64,000 nt of DNA, from the NCBI RefSeq assembly GCF_050908995.1, contig NC_135118.1, positions 1,488,001-1,552,000 of the forward strand, written 5' to 3'. Origin of the DNA: Andrena cerasifolii (Eukaryota > Arthropoda > Insecta > Hymenoptera > Andrenidae). A program made the translations under genes and the position numbers. Below the pieces are notes generated by a model. It worked only from the letters and a program-made list of their open reading frames with translations, made no database searches and was not told the origin of the DNA. Every line of letters begins with the position of its first letter. Within the stretch, counting starts at the first letter, position 1. Positions 1 through 8,829 of this stretch are shown piece after piece.

Positions 1-804
1 CAAAAAAATATCAATTTTTCAAAGGGTCGGATGCGGTCGGATATGAATAATTGAATTTTGTGAAATTGAATCTATCCGGAATTATGAGGTGTGCTAGAAT
101 TTACGGACAAATACGAACAATTCTTTTAATTTAGAAAAATACGAAAATGGTAACAAAAAATCTTAATTTGGCAATAGAATATAAGTGTTTATATTTTTCA
201 TTACAAGAAAAAGACTAACTAAAACTATTCCAATGTGTAAAAGCTGATCATTTTCTAAAAATGGAAATCTAAAATTTTTTTTAGAATATTTAACTGAGTA
301 AGCCCAGAACGCCCAAAATAATGATTTTAAAAACTACTGCGCATTATACGCAAAAAGAGCAGCCGAAAAATGACAAATCAAGATGTTCTAAATAATTTAT
401 TAATAAGTCCCGATCCATATATATGGATGTATATATATGGAAATCAACATGACGGGACTCTTGAAGTCCCATTATTAAAAAGAGCGACGAGAAAAAAAAT
501 GATTATTGTGTTTATTATACAATATATTACCTGTAATCTTAGATTATAATCATTACATGATGAAATATGTAAGAAATGAACTGAATGCCTACCTAAACGT
601 CGATCCGTCCCACTGTGCGTCGTATCCACGCACTATGACGCGCCTCCGAGGAAAATGTCTTCGAGCTGGAGCGTGCAATTCCTCCACAAGTTGTAGCTTC
701 TTGTGGCCATAGTTTTCTTCACTCATGGATTTCTTAAATGGCTGCATGTTTGATCGCAGATGTATCTTTGCCACGAATGATGCGATAATTATCGTGTACG
801 TGCA
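1..804. other. AT-rich spacer, no gene
   Basis: No convincing reading frame. The stretch is AT-rich, with an imperfect TATATA palindrome near 412-441. It precedes the leftmost Polinton gene. I looked for a Polinton terminal inverted repeat and could not recognise one. Confidence 0.6.
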
Positions 805-1239
805 TTATGTGCTCTCCACCGCCCCAAGGAAATTCTGGACAAGTTCAACCGTCTCGCATGATTCTCCTTCGCATTGTTGCTGCGGGATAAGATTCAATGC
901 TTGCGATATCTTTTGAACGCTGTTTTGCAACGTCAGCATATCTCTCTGAAACGCGACCAGCTTCATCTCTAATTCTTCCTGCTGCTCTCTCAAAAGTTTA
1001 ATGCTCTTTTTCACATATAGTTTATTAACGGCATCTGTGTCGGCCATCGGCTGAGCTACGCGTCGTATCTTGCGCGATTTTGCATCAAAGTCGGCACCGG
1101 TCACGCAAAGAGCGTTATCACGCATATAATTTCGAAGCATGCCGCTCCATTTGTAATAGTCCATTGTAGCTGCTCCACTCTTCTCGAGCGATACCCCAAA
1201 TTTGTTGATCGGCATCTCGACGCATACAGTGCACATCAT
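805..1239 (-). CDS. fibre-like protein of Polinton, putative
   Basis: The product is 144 residues. The middle part (about residues 48-77) has a phrase resembling trimeric phage or virus fibre collars: a short hydrophilic run, then VAQPMADTDAVNKLYV. The rest, from about residue 78, is predicted to be coiled coil (LLREQQEELEMKL). This combination suggests a short trimeric fibre or attachment protein projecting from the capsid. That role is inference from motif and from location in the virion gene cluster; no receptor domain is visible. It begins with two consecutive ATGs and lies 11 bases downstream of the stop of the neighbouring leftward gene, consistent with a compact viral transcription unit. 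The frame is intact. Confidence 0.55.
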   Translation of the reverse strand: MMCTVCVEMPINKFGVSLEKSGAATMDYYKWSGMLRNYMRDNALCVTGADFDAKSRKIRRVAQPMADTDAVNKLYVKKSIKLLREQQEELEMKLVAFQRDMLTLQNSVQKISQALNLIPQQQCEGESCETVELVQNFLGAVEST

Positions 1240-1250
1240 CGGCGTGCGGT

Positions 1251-2375
1251 TTAATTTATAATGAGGCCTGCCTCGCGGAGTTCCTCGATAATCGATAGAA
1301 TTTCGTTGTCGTGCGAGTTGTTACCCGCCTGACGCGACGCTTCCAGCAAACGCAATCGATCCACCAGCTCGTTGGGATCATCCCAGTGCACATAATCGAT
1401 CTTGTTATCGTTTACCACCATGACTCGCGATGTCCTTAGACCTTTCCCCGCTTTACTGGTCAATACACGGGGTAGTAGTGGCGCAATTACATGTTTGTAC
1501 TTGTATCCCTTGTTACCCAATATGGGGTTTTGTGCGTTATGACCACGTCTGTGAGCATTCGTCATCAGCAGTATACTTTTGTATTTTTGTTTATCAGCAT
1601 CTGTGTATATAGCATCATCGGGAATTCTCTTGAAAATCAGTTCGTACAGACCAGGCGTTCCTCCATATCTTACACCGTCTATGATTATATTATCATCCTT
1701 GTCCATATCGAAAACCTTATCCCCCAGCATCATTCCACTACCACCAAAGTATACACCGTACACATAATCTATGGTCGTATCCCTATCTCCACTTAGGATT
1801 GCGCTCATGTATTTTTGTCCCAGCGGACCGAAATGGTTGCGAAACGTTTCTTGCCCCTCGGATGTTTGGAGTTACTCTCTAATAGATGCTGCAAGCGACT
1901 CATCGGCAGAAGTTTCATACACGTCTTCGTCATCATTGGTTGTGAGCGACTGTACATCGGGAAATGTATTTATTGACGCAGGAGGAACCGTGGAATCGTT
2001 TGATGCGACATTCAACCGTTTCCGCTTCGATTGAACTGGTGTGGAGGTTACGAGCGAATTTTCCAATGACATGTATGACTGTTTACTATTTCTTTTACGC
2101 GATGCGTTCCATTTCGGTCGGATTTTTGTTTTAGGCGTTAATGTTTCAATGCTCATACTCGTCGCAGGTGATATGTCAGCTTCTGTCTCAGCAGTATTTT
2201 CCACAATATGTTTTAAGGGCTCGGTAATAGGTTTAAAGTATTTTTCCAGCGCGATATCTTCATCCATCTTGTCAGTCTTCAAAGACTGATGTTTCCTGCG
2301 AATGGATTCGCTGGTTTTTGCAATTTCCATCGCTATTCTCTCGCGATCCTTAATCTCCTGACTACTAATCATCAT
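1251..2375 (-). pseudogene. conserved Polinton ORF of unknown function, one in-frame stop
   Basis: Two open stretches (2375-1875 and 1871-1251) lie in the same frame, separated by a single TAA at 1872-1874. The ATG nearest after the stop is well downstream, and the codons between stop and ATG still look coding (FGPLGQKYM). The N-terminal half is charged and low-complexity with a helical start (KTSESIRRKHQSLKT). The C-terminal half is a compact domain with NIIIDGVRYGGTPGLYELIF, NAHRRGH and IDYVHWDDPNELVDRLRLLE. I recall this architecture as a common uncharacterised ORF in insect Polintons but know no function. The simplest reading is a nonsense mutation in a decaying copy. A sequencing error or readthrough is possible. 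About 375 codons overall. Confidence 0.7.
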
Positions 2376-2426
2376 TGTATCGCAGACGTTGCTTTCCCAC
2401 CGATGTGTTGACGACGATTGAGCATC

Positions 2427-3122
2427 TCAAAGTAGCGCAAACTCGTTAAATCCCTTTCTATAACGCCCATTGGACATCGCGCTATCTTTATCTATCACCA
2501 TGAAACCATACTCCCGCTGCCAACAATTACGACACAAAGCGCAGAAATCCTCGTAAGACATATCAGTGTTTACATGATCGTTGTACACATGTTTCAAGTT
2601 GGTACCATCCTGCTTAAACAGTATCAACAGATTCGCATTGTCGCGTATAAGATGTTTGGGAATCTTTGCATACGTCTGACAGAGATAGAAGCAGTCGACG
2701 TTCGAGTGGCGTCCCATTGCAAAGTATTCCCTTATCGTATCTTGCTTGTCGCATGCCACGTCATCAAAGATAAAAATCGAATTCGGAAGCGATTCGCTCG
2801 GTGGGATGACGTCACTATTATTTGAAAATGTAAAGTAGCCAATTTCATCTATCGCAGTCAATAAATTCTCCAAATACTTATATTTTGGCTGTTGCAACGA
2901 CTTGGAATACACGTACAGGTTCTCGAAGCACACGCCGTGAGGACTTTCCAACAAGCTGACCAGCACGTTGGTCTTTCCACAATTTGATGGACCACAAATG
3001 AGGCAGCGTATAGTGTTTGGTAGCATGCTACCGTGTCTGCGTCTCGTTTTCGGAGACATCATTTGCGATTTATCATCAAAATTAGTCACGCGTATCGCCA
3101 CAGGTTGTCGCACGAATCGCAT
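2427..3122 (-). CDS. Polinton packaging ATPase (FtsK/HerA, A32-like)
   Basis: The 231-residue product has a Walker A motif GPSNCGKT at residues 44-51 and a Walker B IFIFDD at about 116-121. These are followed by a region with FYLCQTYAKIPKHLIRDNANLLILFKQD, typical of virus genome-packaging ATPases related to poxvirus A32. In this family the enzyme drives DNA into the preformed capsid. It is the first gene of the leftward unit, and a TATA-like box lies about 55 bases upstream of its ATG. Length is normal for the family and the frame is intact. It supports virion formation together with the rightward protease and capsid genes. I am confident of the family assignment. Confidence 0.9.
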   Translation of the reverse strand: MRFVRQPVAIRVTNFDDKSQMMSPKTRRRHGSMLPNTIRCLICGPSNCGKTNVLVSLLESPHGVCFENLYVYSKSLQQPKYKYLENLLTAIDEIGYFTFSNNSDVIPPSESLPNSIFIFDDVACDKQDTIREYFAMGRHSNVDCFYLCQTYAKIPKHLIRDNANLLILFKQDGTNLKHVYNDHVNTDMSYEDFCALCRNCWQREYGFMVIDKDSAMSNGRYRKGFNEFALL

Positions 3123-3173
3123 CCTCTCCGTGAACTCCGAAAAATGATTTTGATACGTCGAAGCTGCGGTGCG

Positions 3174-3186
3174 CTCTATTTATAGG
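3174..3186 (-). promoter_or_regulatory. TATA-like box upstream of packaging ATPase
   Basis: On the minus strand this reads CCTATAAATAGAG. It lies about 52-64 bases upstream of the ATPase ATG at 3122 and just before the divergent rightward genes, so it is well placed as the promoter of the leftward Polinton unit. This is a sequence match only. Confidence 0.45.
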
Positions 3187-3219
3187 CTCGCGCCGAAGCA
3201 AAACAGCTCATTATTCAAA

Positions 3220-3486
3220 ATGCTTCTGATCCTGTCGGATAATTGTGATATTCGAGACCAAACCGCTGAGCAGTTGAAATATATATAAAAAATTATTCTA
3301 CTGCGAGAGTTTGGCAGACACATCGATCAGTTGTGGGACAGACTCCCCGAGCATATAAAAGTCGATTCTGAGGTTCAGCAGTATCGTCGATGCTTGGAAC
3401 ATTATAATCGCCCTTGGCAGCGAACGCATATCGACGGTCCAGCACCATTGATTAAAAACTGCAGCGAATGTCGTCGAAGAGAGTAA
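3220..3486 (+). pseudogene. small Polinton ORF with an in-frame stop
   Basis: From an ATG at 3220 a frame of about 88 codons runs to a TAA at 3484-3486, broken by one in-frame TAA at 3286-3288. Downstream of that stop the frame stays clean and looks coding, with motifs such as HIDQLWDRLPEHIKVD and a terminal Cys pair (NCSECRRRE). I do not recognise the family. Its 3' end overlaps the start of the next gene (ATG 3468) in another frame, as in compact viral genomes. It is either a broken small gene or a gene starting from a lost upstream ATG. Confidence 0.45.
3354..3360 (+). promoter_or_regulatory. TATA-like box for rightward virion genes
   Basis: TATAAAA, 108 bases upstream of the ATG at 3468. 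A second A/T box (TATATAAAA) lies at 3282-3290. Candidate promoter elements for the rightward Polinton genes by position only. Confidence 0.25.
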
Positions 3487-3537
3487 AGAAAGGTTGTGGT
3501 CTGTTAAATCGGGCGATAAACGCGTTACCTATCGAAT

Positions 3538-4841
3538 TATTGGGAGTACAAATTAGTTCGGTCCGTTTTCAAAAGATGACTCTGGCTGTTATGAATGTTT
3601 CATAATGACAGCTGATTTCGATTGTTTTAGACTGGTTTGATATCTACCAATAATATTTAGATTATATCGCTTTGAGTTTCATACAAAACGTCTGTTTTTT
3701 ACTGTTTCGAATATGTCAAATTTTGTGTTAACTAAGCAGCATTTGCGGGAGGTTTTAGTTTTTTGCTTTAATTGGAAGAAAAGTGCAGCTGAAGCGCATC
3801 GTATGCTTGTAGAAGTGTATGGTGATAATTCTCCAACTGATAAATCATGTAGGGAATGGTTTCGACGTTTCAAGAATGGTGATTTCAGCGTTGAAGACAA
3901 GCCTCGCTCTGGACAGCCAAAAAAATTCGAAGACACAGAATTGGAGGCATTACTCGATGAAGATCCGAGTCAAACGCAGGAGGAGCTTGCAGAATCATTG
4001 GGAGTTACGCAACAAGCAGTTTGCGTACGATTGAAATCCATGGGAATGATTCACAAGGAAGGAAATTGGGTGCCTTATGAACTGAAAGAGAGAGACATTG
4101 AAAGGCGATTTCACACTTGCGAGCAGCTGATTCAAAGGCAACAAAAAAAGGGGTTTTTACATCGCATTGTAACTGGGGATGAGAAATGGATATTCTACGA
4201 TAACCCCAAGAAGAAAAAATATTACGCTATGGCCGGTCAATCAGTGTCATCGACGTCAACATCAACACCAAAGCGGAATATTCATGGTTCGAAGGTCATG
4301 CTGTGTATCTGGTGGGATCAAAAGGGTGTTATATACAATGAGCTGCTACAACCTGGCGATTCCATTACGGGCCAGCGGTATAGGCTACAATTGCTTCGTT
4401 TGCGCCGTGCATTACGAGAAAAACGGCCGGAATACGAGCAAAGACATGAGAAAGTTATTCTTTTGCATGACAACGCTCGGCCTCATGTCGCAAAAGTCGT
4501 AAAAACTTATTTGGAAACGGTCAAGTGGGATATTTTACCGCACCCGCCGTATTCGCCGGACATTGCTCCTTCAGATTATTGGTTGTTCCGACGGATGCAG
4601 CACGATTTGGCAGGTCAGCGGTTCACTTCTTTCGCAGAAATCGAAAATTGGCTCCTAACTTGGATCGCCTCAAAAGACGAGACATTTTTTCGAGATGGAA
4701 TTCGAAAATTGCCTGAGAGGTGGGACAAAGTAGTAGCCAGCGATGGAAAATACTTTGATTAATCTGCTCATTCATTTTGTTCTGAAATAAATGCATTTTT
4801 GACCACAAAAAAACGGACCGAACTAATTTGTACTCCCAATA
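3538..4841 (+). mobile_element. mariner element with TA target duplication
   Basis: The element proper runs 3540-4839. It starts TTGGGAGTACAAATTAGTTC and ends with the reverse complement of the same sequence; the terminal inverted repeats match for about 28 bases. TA dinucleotides flank both ends (3538-3539 and 4840-4841). Length is 1300 bp, normal for mariner. An AATAAA (4786-4791) follows the transposase. It sits inside the PLA2-like Polinton gene, so it is younger than the Polinton. Confidence 0.95.
3713..4762 (+). CDS. mariner transposase (DD34D), apparently intact
   Basis: The product has 349 residues, full length for mariner. The N-terminal half has the paired helix-turn-helix DNA-binding domain, including GDNSPTDKSCREWFRRFKNG and TQEELAESLGVTQQAVCVRL. 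The catalytic residues are all present: D156 in TGDEKW, D253 in HDNARPH and D288 in SPDIAPSDYWLF. There are 34 residues between the last two, the mariner signature. A linker WVPYEL precedes the catalytic domain. The enzyme cuts and pastes the element at TA sites in the nucleus. With matching terminal repeats and no stops, this copy looks recent and possibly active. I do not assign the subfamily firmly. Confidence 0.95.
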   Translation: MSNFVLTKQHLREVLVFCFNWKKSAAEAHRMLVEVYGDNSPTDKSCREWFRRFKNGDFSVEDKPRSGQPKKFEDTELEALLDEDPSQTQEELAESLGVTQQAVCVRLKSMGMIHKEGNWVPYELKERDIERRFHTCEQLIQRQQKKGFLHRIVTGDEKWIFYDNPKKKKYYAMAGQSVSSTSTSTPKRNIHGSKVMLCIWWDQKGVIYNELLQPGDSITGQRYRLQLLRLRRALREKRPEYEQRHEKVILLHDNARPHVAKVVKTYLETVKWDILPHPPYSPDIAPSDYWLFRRMQHDLAGQRFTSFAEIENWLLTWIASKDETFFRDGIRKLPERWDKVVASDGKYFD

Positions 4842-5419
4842 CATATTCCGGGATATCAGTTTTGTGGTCCAGAAACTCATCTGGCAAAACGATTGGCTAG
4901 AGGCGATCGAGGCATCAATCCGTTGGACGCAGCGTGTCGCGAACACGATATTGCATATTCGCGTAGCAACGACCTCGGTGAAAGGCACACGGCAGATAAG
5001 GTTCTCGCTGACAAAGCGCGAAAACGCATCGTTGCGCGAGACTCGACTCTGGGTGAAAGAGGTGCTGCTACAGCTGTTTGGGCAGCTGTGAAAGCTAAGA
5101 CGAAAATCGGAATGGGGATGAAAACAAAACCCCGCAAAAGGACTGTAAGGAGAGCATCGCAAAAGCGGATACTTCCGGTGGCAAAACGAGGTGGCATATT
5201 ACCACTTCTCCCGCTGCTAGGTGTTCTCGGATCATTAGCCGGTGGAGCAGCGGGGATCGCCAAGGCGGTAAACGATAATAAGGCGGCGCAACATCAGCTG
5301 CAGGAAATGCAGCGTCATAATCGCACCATGGAAGGTCGCGGACTTTATCTCGCACCATACAAGCGCGGACAGGGAATATCGAAACAAAAAAAAAAAAAAA
5401 CGCCGAAAAGACAATAAAA

Positions 5420-5797
5420 ATGCCCAAGGGCGTAACTACAGATGCGCAATTGGGGGAGTTGGCAAAACGTATGCGTATTCCATTTTTTAGAGGTGTTTTT
5501 ATGCGCAATGCACTACCTGTTGGAGGAGTACGCCGAAACGAGAGCGGTATCGTGAATTTGGATAATGTCGAGGGACCGGGGACTCATTGGGTGGCGTATG
5601 CGAAGAGGGGGCGTCGAGCTGTATACTTCGACAGCTTTGGCAATCTTCGGCCGCCTAAGGAATTGGTACAATATCTGGATAAAGATGTCGTGAAAATCGA
5701 ATACAATCACGCGCCTTATCAGGAGTACAATCAGAGCAATTGTGGTCAACTATGTCTACGCTTTCTACAAACGATTGGTTGCAAATTTAAGGATTGA
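5420..5797 (+). CDS. adenain-like cysteine protease of Polinton
   Basis: The 125-residue product carries the adenovirus-type maturation protease layout: His56 in GTHWVAY, an acidic residue D71 in YFDSFG, and the nucleophile C108 in SNCGQLCLRFL, with Gln just before the cysteine region (YNQSNCGQ). In this family the protease cleaves capsid and core proteins during virion maturation. It starts two bases after the stop of the PLA2/pX gene and precedes the penton gene, so the three look co-transcribed. The product is short compared with adenovirus proteases (about 200 residues), which is usual for Polintons. The frame is intact. Confidence 0.9.
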   Translation: MPKGVTTDAQLGELAKRMRIPFFRGVFMRNALPVGGVRRNESGIVNLDNVEGPGTHWVAYAKRGRRAVYFDSFGNLRPPKELVQYLDKDVVKIEYNHAPYQEYNQSNCGQLCLRFLQTIGCKFKD

Positions 5798-5845
5798 CTT
5801 CTCACCACTTTGATTCAGTACGAGTCCAGTCGTACAGCTTGGAAT

Positions 5846-6616
5846 ATGTCGTTAACATTCACTCTAACCGGCAAGAGTAGCACCCTCGCGGTGAGCTACT
5901 TTCCACCCATAGATTTGAGCGACGATGATTACGAGCTTGGTCTAACAACCCTTGAAACTTACCATACAATACCCAACATCGACTCCAGCAACGATAAATT
6001 CTACTTCACCACAAACTATGAGACCAATAGCAGCGTCGACACCAGCCTTGAATACATTACGATTCCCCACGGTTCATACGAATTAGACGCCATTGCCAAG
6101 TATTTGAAACAGCGATTACTCGAGCGATATCCTCAAAAACTCGATGGCACCAATGCCAACGATGGTAGCGACAGCGATGAGTATCCTATAGTGTTGCGTC
6201 CCAACAACAACACCATGAAAAGTGAGCTGTACTGCTCGTTCATTGTAGACTTTACGAAGCCCAATAACATTGGATCGTTACTGGGATTCTCGACAAATCG
6301 CGTATTAGAACCGGAACAGTGGCACGAATCGGACGATCCGATTAATATCATGAATGTGAACATTATTCGCGTAGAATGTAGCGTGACCGCTGGCGCGTAC
6401 AGCAATGGGAAGCGCGTACATACCATACATGAATTTTCTCCCAGAGTACCGCCGGGATATAAGATATCGGAAACGCCCGCGCAGATCATTTACCTTCCAA
6501 TCACCGCACAGGTCATTTCGGATCTAACGATACGTGTTGTGGATCAAGACGGGCGGTTGCTTGATTTTCGAGGTGAAGAGATTACCATCAGACTGCACGT
6601 ACGACGACGTCGATGA
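5846..6616 (+). CDS. Polinton penton-type minor capsid protein
   Basis: I place the start at the ATG at 5846 (MSLTFTLTGKSS), giving about 256 residues; the open frame extends slightly upstream without an ATG. The C-terminal phrase is typical of insect Polinton penton proteins: SPRVPPGYKISETP, IIYLPITAQVISDLTIRVVDQDGRLLDFRGEEITIRL. The family forms single jelly-roll pentamers at capsid vertices. The stop overlaps the start of the next gene (ATGA at 6613-6616), a coupled arrangement. A serine/aspartate-rich loop is present around NDGSDSDEYP. The frame is intact. Confidence 0.85.
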   Translation: MSLTFTLTGKSSTLAVSYFPPIDLSDDDYELGLTTLETYHTIPNIDSSNDKFYFTTNYETNSSVDTSLEYITIPHGSYELDAIAKYLKQRLLERYPQKLDGTNANDGSDSDEYPIVLRPNNNTMKSELYCSFIVDFTKPNNIGSLLGFSTNRVLEPEQWHESDDPINIMNVNIIRVECSVTAGAYSNGKRVHTIHEFSPRVPPGYKISETPAQIIYLPITAQVISDLTIRVVDQDGRLLDFRGEEITIRLHVRRRR

Positions 6617-6702
6617 TAATACATGTGGTGCAGTCGTATGAGATGCTTGTGTTGAACGACTCCAGAAACACGTTTCTTCCAAACGAAATTGTTTGCAGCA
6701 GC

Positions 6703-6746
<44 letters not shown>

Positions 6747-6843
6747 CTGCAACTGCAACAGCTCTGATTACGCTAAAAAGAAGAGGTTCAGTGCTGCGAA
6801 CATTGCATTTTTGAAATCGCTGGGATTCATTGTACGCAATTAA
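6613..6843 (+). CDS. small Polinton virion-cluster protein with poly-Asn run
   Basis: The 76-residue frame starts with an ATG overlapping the penton stop. Its N-terminus (EMLVLNDSRNTFLPNEIV) and C-terminus (FSAANIAFLKSLGFIVRN) look conserved and I recall similar small proteins between penton and capsid genes in insect Polintons. The middle is 15 consecutive asparagines encoded by an AAC microsatellite (about 6698-6746), probably a slippage expansion inside the host genome. Function unknown; its position suggests a virion or assembly component. Confidence 0.6.
6698..6746 (+). repeat. (AAC)n microsatellite inside coding frame
   Basis: A run of AAC/CAA triplets encoding Asn within the small virion-cluster ORF. 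Its length is in frame and does not break the gene. Confidence 0.9.
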
Positions 6844-6851
6844 GTTGAAAA

Positions 6852-8063
6852 ATGACTGACATTCTAAGCATTGGCGCGAAGCCGACGTTTGATGATCGCA
6901 TCGTCAAGCTTGAGACTCACACATACAACCCTTACGTCAACACGACGTTTGGATACAGCGATGAGATAAGAATACCTATACAGCAACAGGATTTATACAC
7001 ATTACCGTGTGAAAGTTTCCTCTACCTGGAGGGGAAATTGACGATAAATAAGCCGAATGATGTATCATCGGTGATGTTGGGAAATAATTGCATGGCATTC
7101 ATATTTGATGAGATTCGATATGAACTGAATGGTGTGGAGATTGATCGCAACAGAAACGTTGGAATAACTAGCACGCTTAAAAACTATGTATCGATGACAT
7201 CTGATGAAGACAAAACTATGGAGAATGCGGGATGGGGCTTGAAACGGCACGATGAGCTAATAGTGAAAAATCATTTCAATTTTTGCATCCCGCTCAAATA
7301 TTTGTTGGGATTTTGCGAGGACTACAAACGCATGGTTATTAATGCGCGTCACGAATTGATTTTAATACGATCGCGCAACGATAACAATTCTCTAATAGGA
7401 TCGCCGACGTTGGAACCAGAAATTGAATTACTTAAAGTGCAATGGCGGATGCCTCACGTGACGCTGAACGACGTTAATAAGCTGTCGTTGCTACATGCTT
7501 TGGAAAGTGGACAAAACCTGAGCATTAGTTTTCGCTCGTGGGATCTGTATGAGTACCCTCTCTTACAGAGCACGACCAAGCATTCGTGGGCCGTGAAGGC
7601 AGCTGCACAGTTGGAGAAGCCGCGATACATTATCTTTGCTCTACAGACTGCTCGAAAGAATGTGATGACTGAAGATGTTACTCGATTTGACCACTGCAAA
7701 TTGACCAATGTAAAACTTTTTCTCAACTCGGAATTTTACCCGTACGATGACATGAACTTGGACTTTGACAAGAATAGGCACGCCATCTTATTTAACATGT
7801 ATACGCATTTTCGTAAATCGTATTACGGACATAGTTGCAACGAGGCATTATTCACCGTAGCCCAATTTTTGCAATTTGGCCCCCTCGTGGTGATTGATTG
7901 CTCGCGACAAAATGAGTCGATCAAGAATAGCACCATGGACGTGCGCATAGAATTTGATTGTAAAGAAAACGTACCTGCAAATACTACGGCCTACTGTTTG
8001 ATTCTGCACGATCGGGTGGTTGAATACAATCCGCTGACAAATGTGGTGCGCAAAATCAATTAA
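6852..8063 (+). CDS. Polinton major capsid protein (double jelly-roll)
   Basis: The product has 403 residues and the size and motifs of insect Polinton/adintovirus hexon-like capsid proteins. These include VNTTFGYSDEIRIPIQQQD near the N-terminus, GWGLKRHDELIV, FCIPLKYLLGFCEDYKR in the first jelly roll, and a C-terminal jelly roll with LFLNSEFYPYDDMNLDF and YCLILHDRVVEYNP. In this family trimers build the icosahedral shell. It begins 8 bases after the stop of the small Asn-repeat protein. The frame is intact, which is notable given the lesions in neighbouring genes. Confidence 0.88.
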   Translation: MTDILSIGAKPTFDDRIVKLETHTYNPYVNTTFGYSDEIRIPIQQQDLYTLPCESFLYLEGKLTINKPNDVSSVMLGNNCMAFIFDEIRYELNGVEIDRNRNVGITSTLKNYVSMTSDEDKTMENAGWGLKRHDELIVKNHFNFCIPLKYLLGFCEDYKRMVINARHELILIRSRNDNNSLIGSPTLEPEIELLKVQWRMPHVTLNDVNKLSLLHALESGQNLSISFRSWDLYEYPLLQSTTKHSWAVKAAAQLEKPRYIIFALQTARKNVMTEDVTRFDHCKLTNVKLFLNSEFYPYDDMNLDFDKNRHAILFNMYTHFRKSYYGHSCNEALFTVAQFLQFGPLVVIDCSRQNESIKNSTMDVRIEFDCKENVPANTTAYCLILHDRVVEYNPLTNVVRKIN

Positions 8064-8200
8064 ATTACTGCGCTACTTGTCCGCCCTCTCCTGTACCAAA
8101 TTCGTACAAAATTTCATCGTGAAAATTGAGATGCTTTACGAGAAAGAGTGCATTCTCCAGTCTGTCTTGGAAGCGAACGGACCTCTAAATTGTATCGATA

Positions 8201-8728
8201 ATGGTCGTACCAACATTCGTTGACCTGCAAGGGTTCATCGTCGATGGAAGATTTGTCGCGAAGGAAGTGGCTATCCTACGAAAGGGAACAATTCTCTCGC
8301 ACTATATTTTTGGGAGTTCGATGCCACAATATCTTCTTACAAAATCCGACAAATCGAGCATCCGGTGGTTGGTGGCAAAACATCATGGACTACGTTGGGA
8401 AGATGGTGACGTTCCATACAGTATGGCTACACAGCTAATTATGAAAGCTGTAGCCGATGCGATCGACGAGGAAGATGACACACCCCATGTCGTATACGTT
8501 AAAGGGCTGCAGAAACGCGATTGGCTCGTGGATTTCCTCGATGAAAATACGAGAGCGGACGTGATCATCGAGACGCTAGACATTGACTACGAGGATATCA
8601 AATCCCTAAATAAGCTAAACGTAATTAATACTCTGCGATGTGGCAGACACGCAAAGCACTGTGCCATGCAAAATGTATTTAAAATATTCAACTGGTGGTC
8701 TAAACGCCAGAGGGAAATACACAAGTAA
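8201..8728 (+). CDS. conserved Polinton protein, unknown (possible nuclease fold)
   Basis: The 175-residue product starts at ATG 8201. Phrases such as FVDLQGFIVDGRFVAKEVAIL, KHHGLRWEDGDVPYS, HVVYVKGLQKRDWLVDFL and a terminal Cys/His set (RCGRHAKHCAMQNVFKIFNWW) recur, as I recall, in a widespread insect Polinton ORF. The early Asp followed by Glu and a later Asp-rich segment (ETLDIDYEDI) is compatible with an RNase H-like exonuclease core, but this is a guess from pattern only. It is the last intact rightward gene before a repeat-rich spacer, 137 bases after the capsid gene. Confidence 0.6.
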   Translation: MVVPTFVDLQGFIVDGRFVAKEVAILRKGTILSHYIFGSSMPQYLLTKSDKSSIRWLVAKHHGLRWEDGDVPYSMATQLIMKAVADAIDEEDDTPHVVYVKGLQKRDWLVDFLDENTRADVIIETLDIDYEDIKSLNKLNVINTLRCGRHAKHCAMQNVFKIFNWWSKRQREIHK

Positions 8729-8829
8729 AATATAATCAATTTTTAATGCATAACAGTTTTTCTTCACCCTCCTCAACCTCCAACCTTCTGCATGTACGCT
8801 AGATTAAGACGATAGTTCTAATTATTATG

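Larger units (their letters stand above)
3468..5417 (+). pseudogene. PLA2/pX-like virion protein gene, split by mariner
   Basis: The gene starts at an ATG at 3468, runs to the mariner insertion at 3539, and continues in the same frame from 4842 to the TAA at 5415-5417. The part after the insertion contains FCGPETHLAKRLARG and then DAACREHDIAY, which matches the calcium loop and catalytic HD pair of phospholipase A2 domains used by parvoviruses and adinto-like viruses in entry. The C-terminal half is very basic and then has a hydrophobic Gly/Leu/Ala stretch (residues near GGILPLLPLLGVLGSLAGGA), resembling adenovirus pX/pVI-type core peptides. The lysine run near the C-terminus sits on a homopolymer A tract prone to slippage. 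The insertion makes this copy non-functional. Functional roles are inferred from the motifs. Confidence 0.75.
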
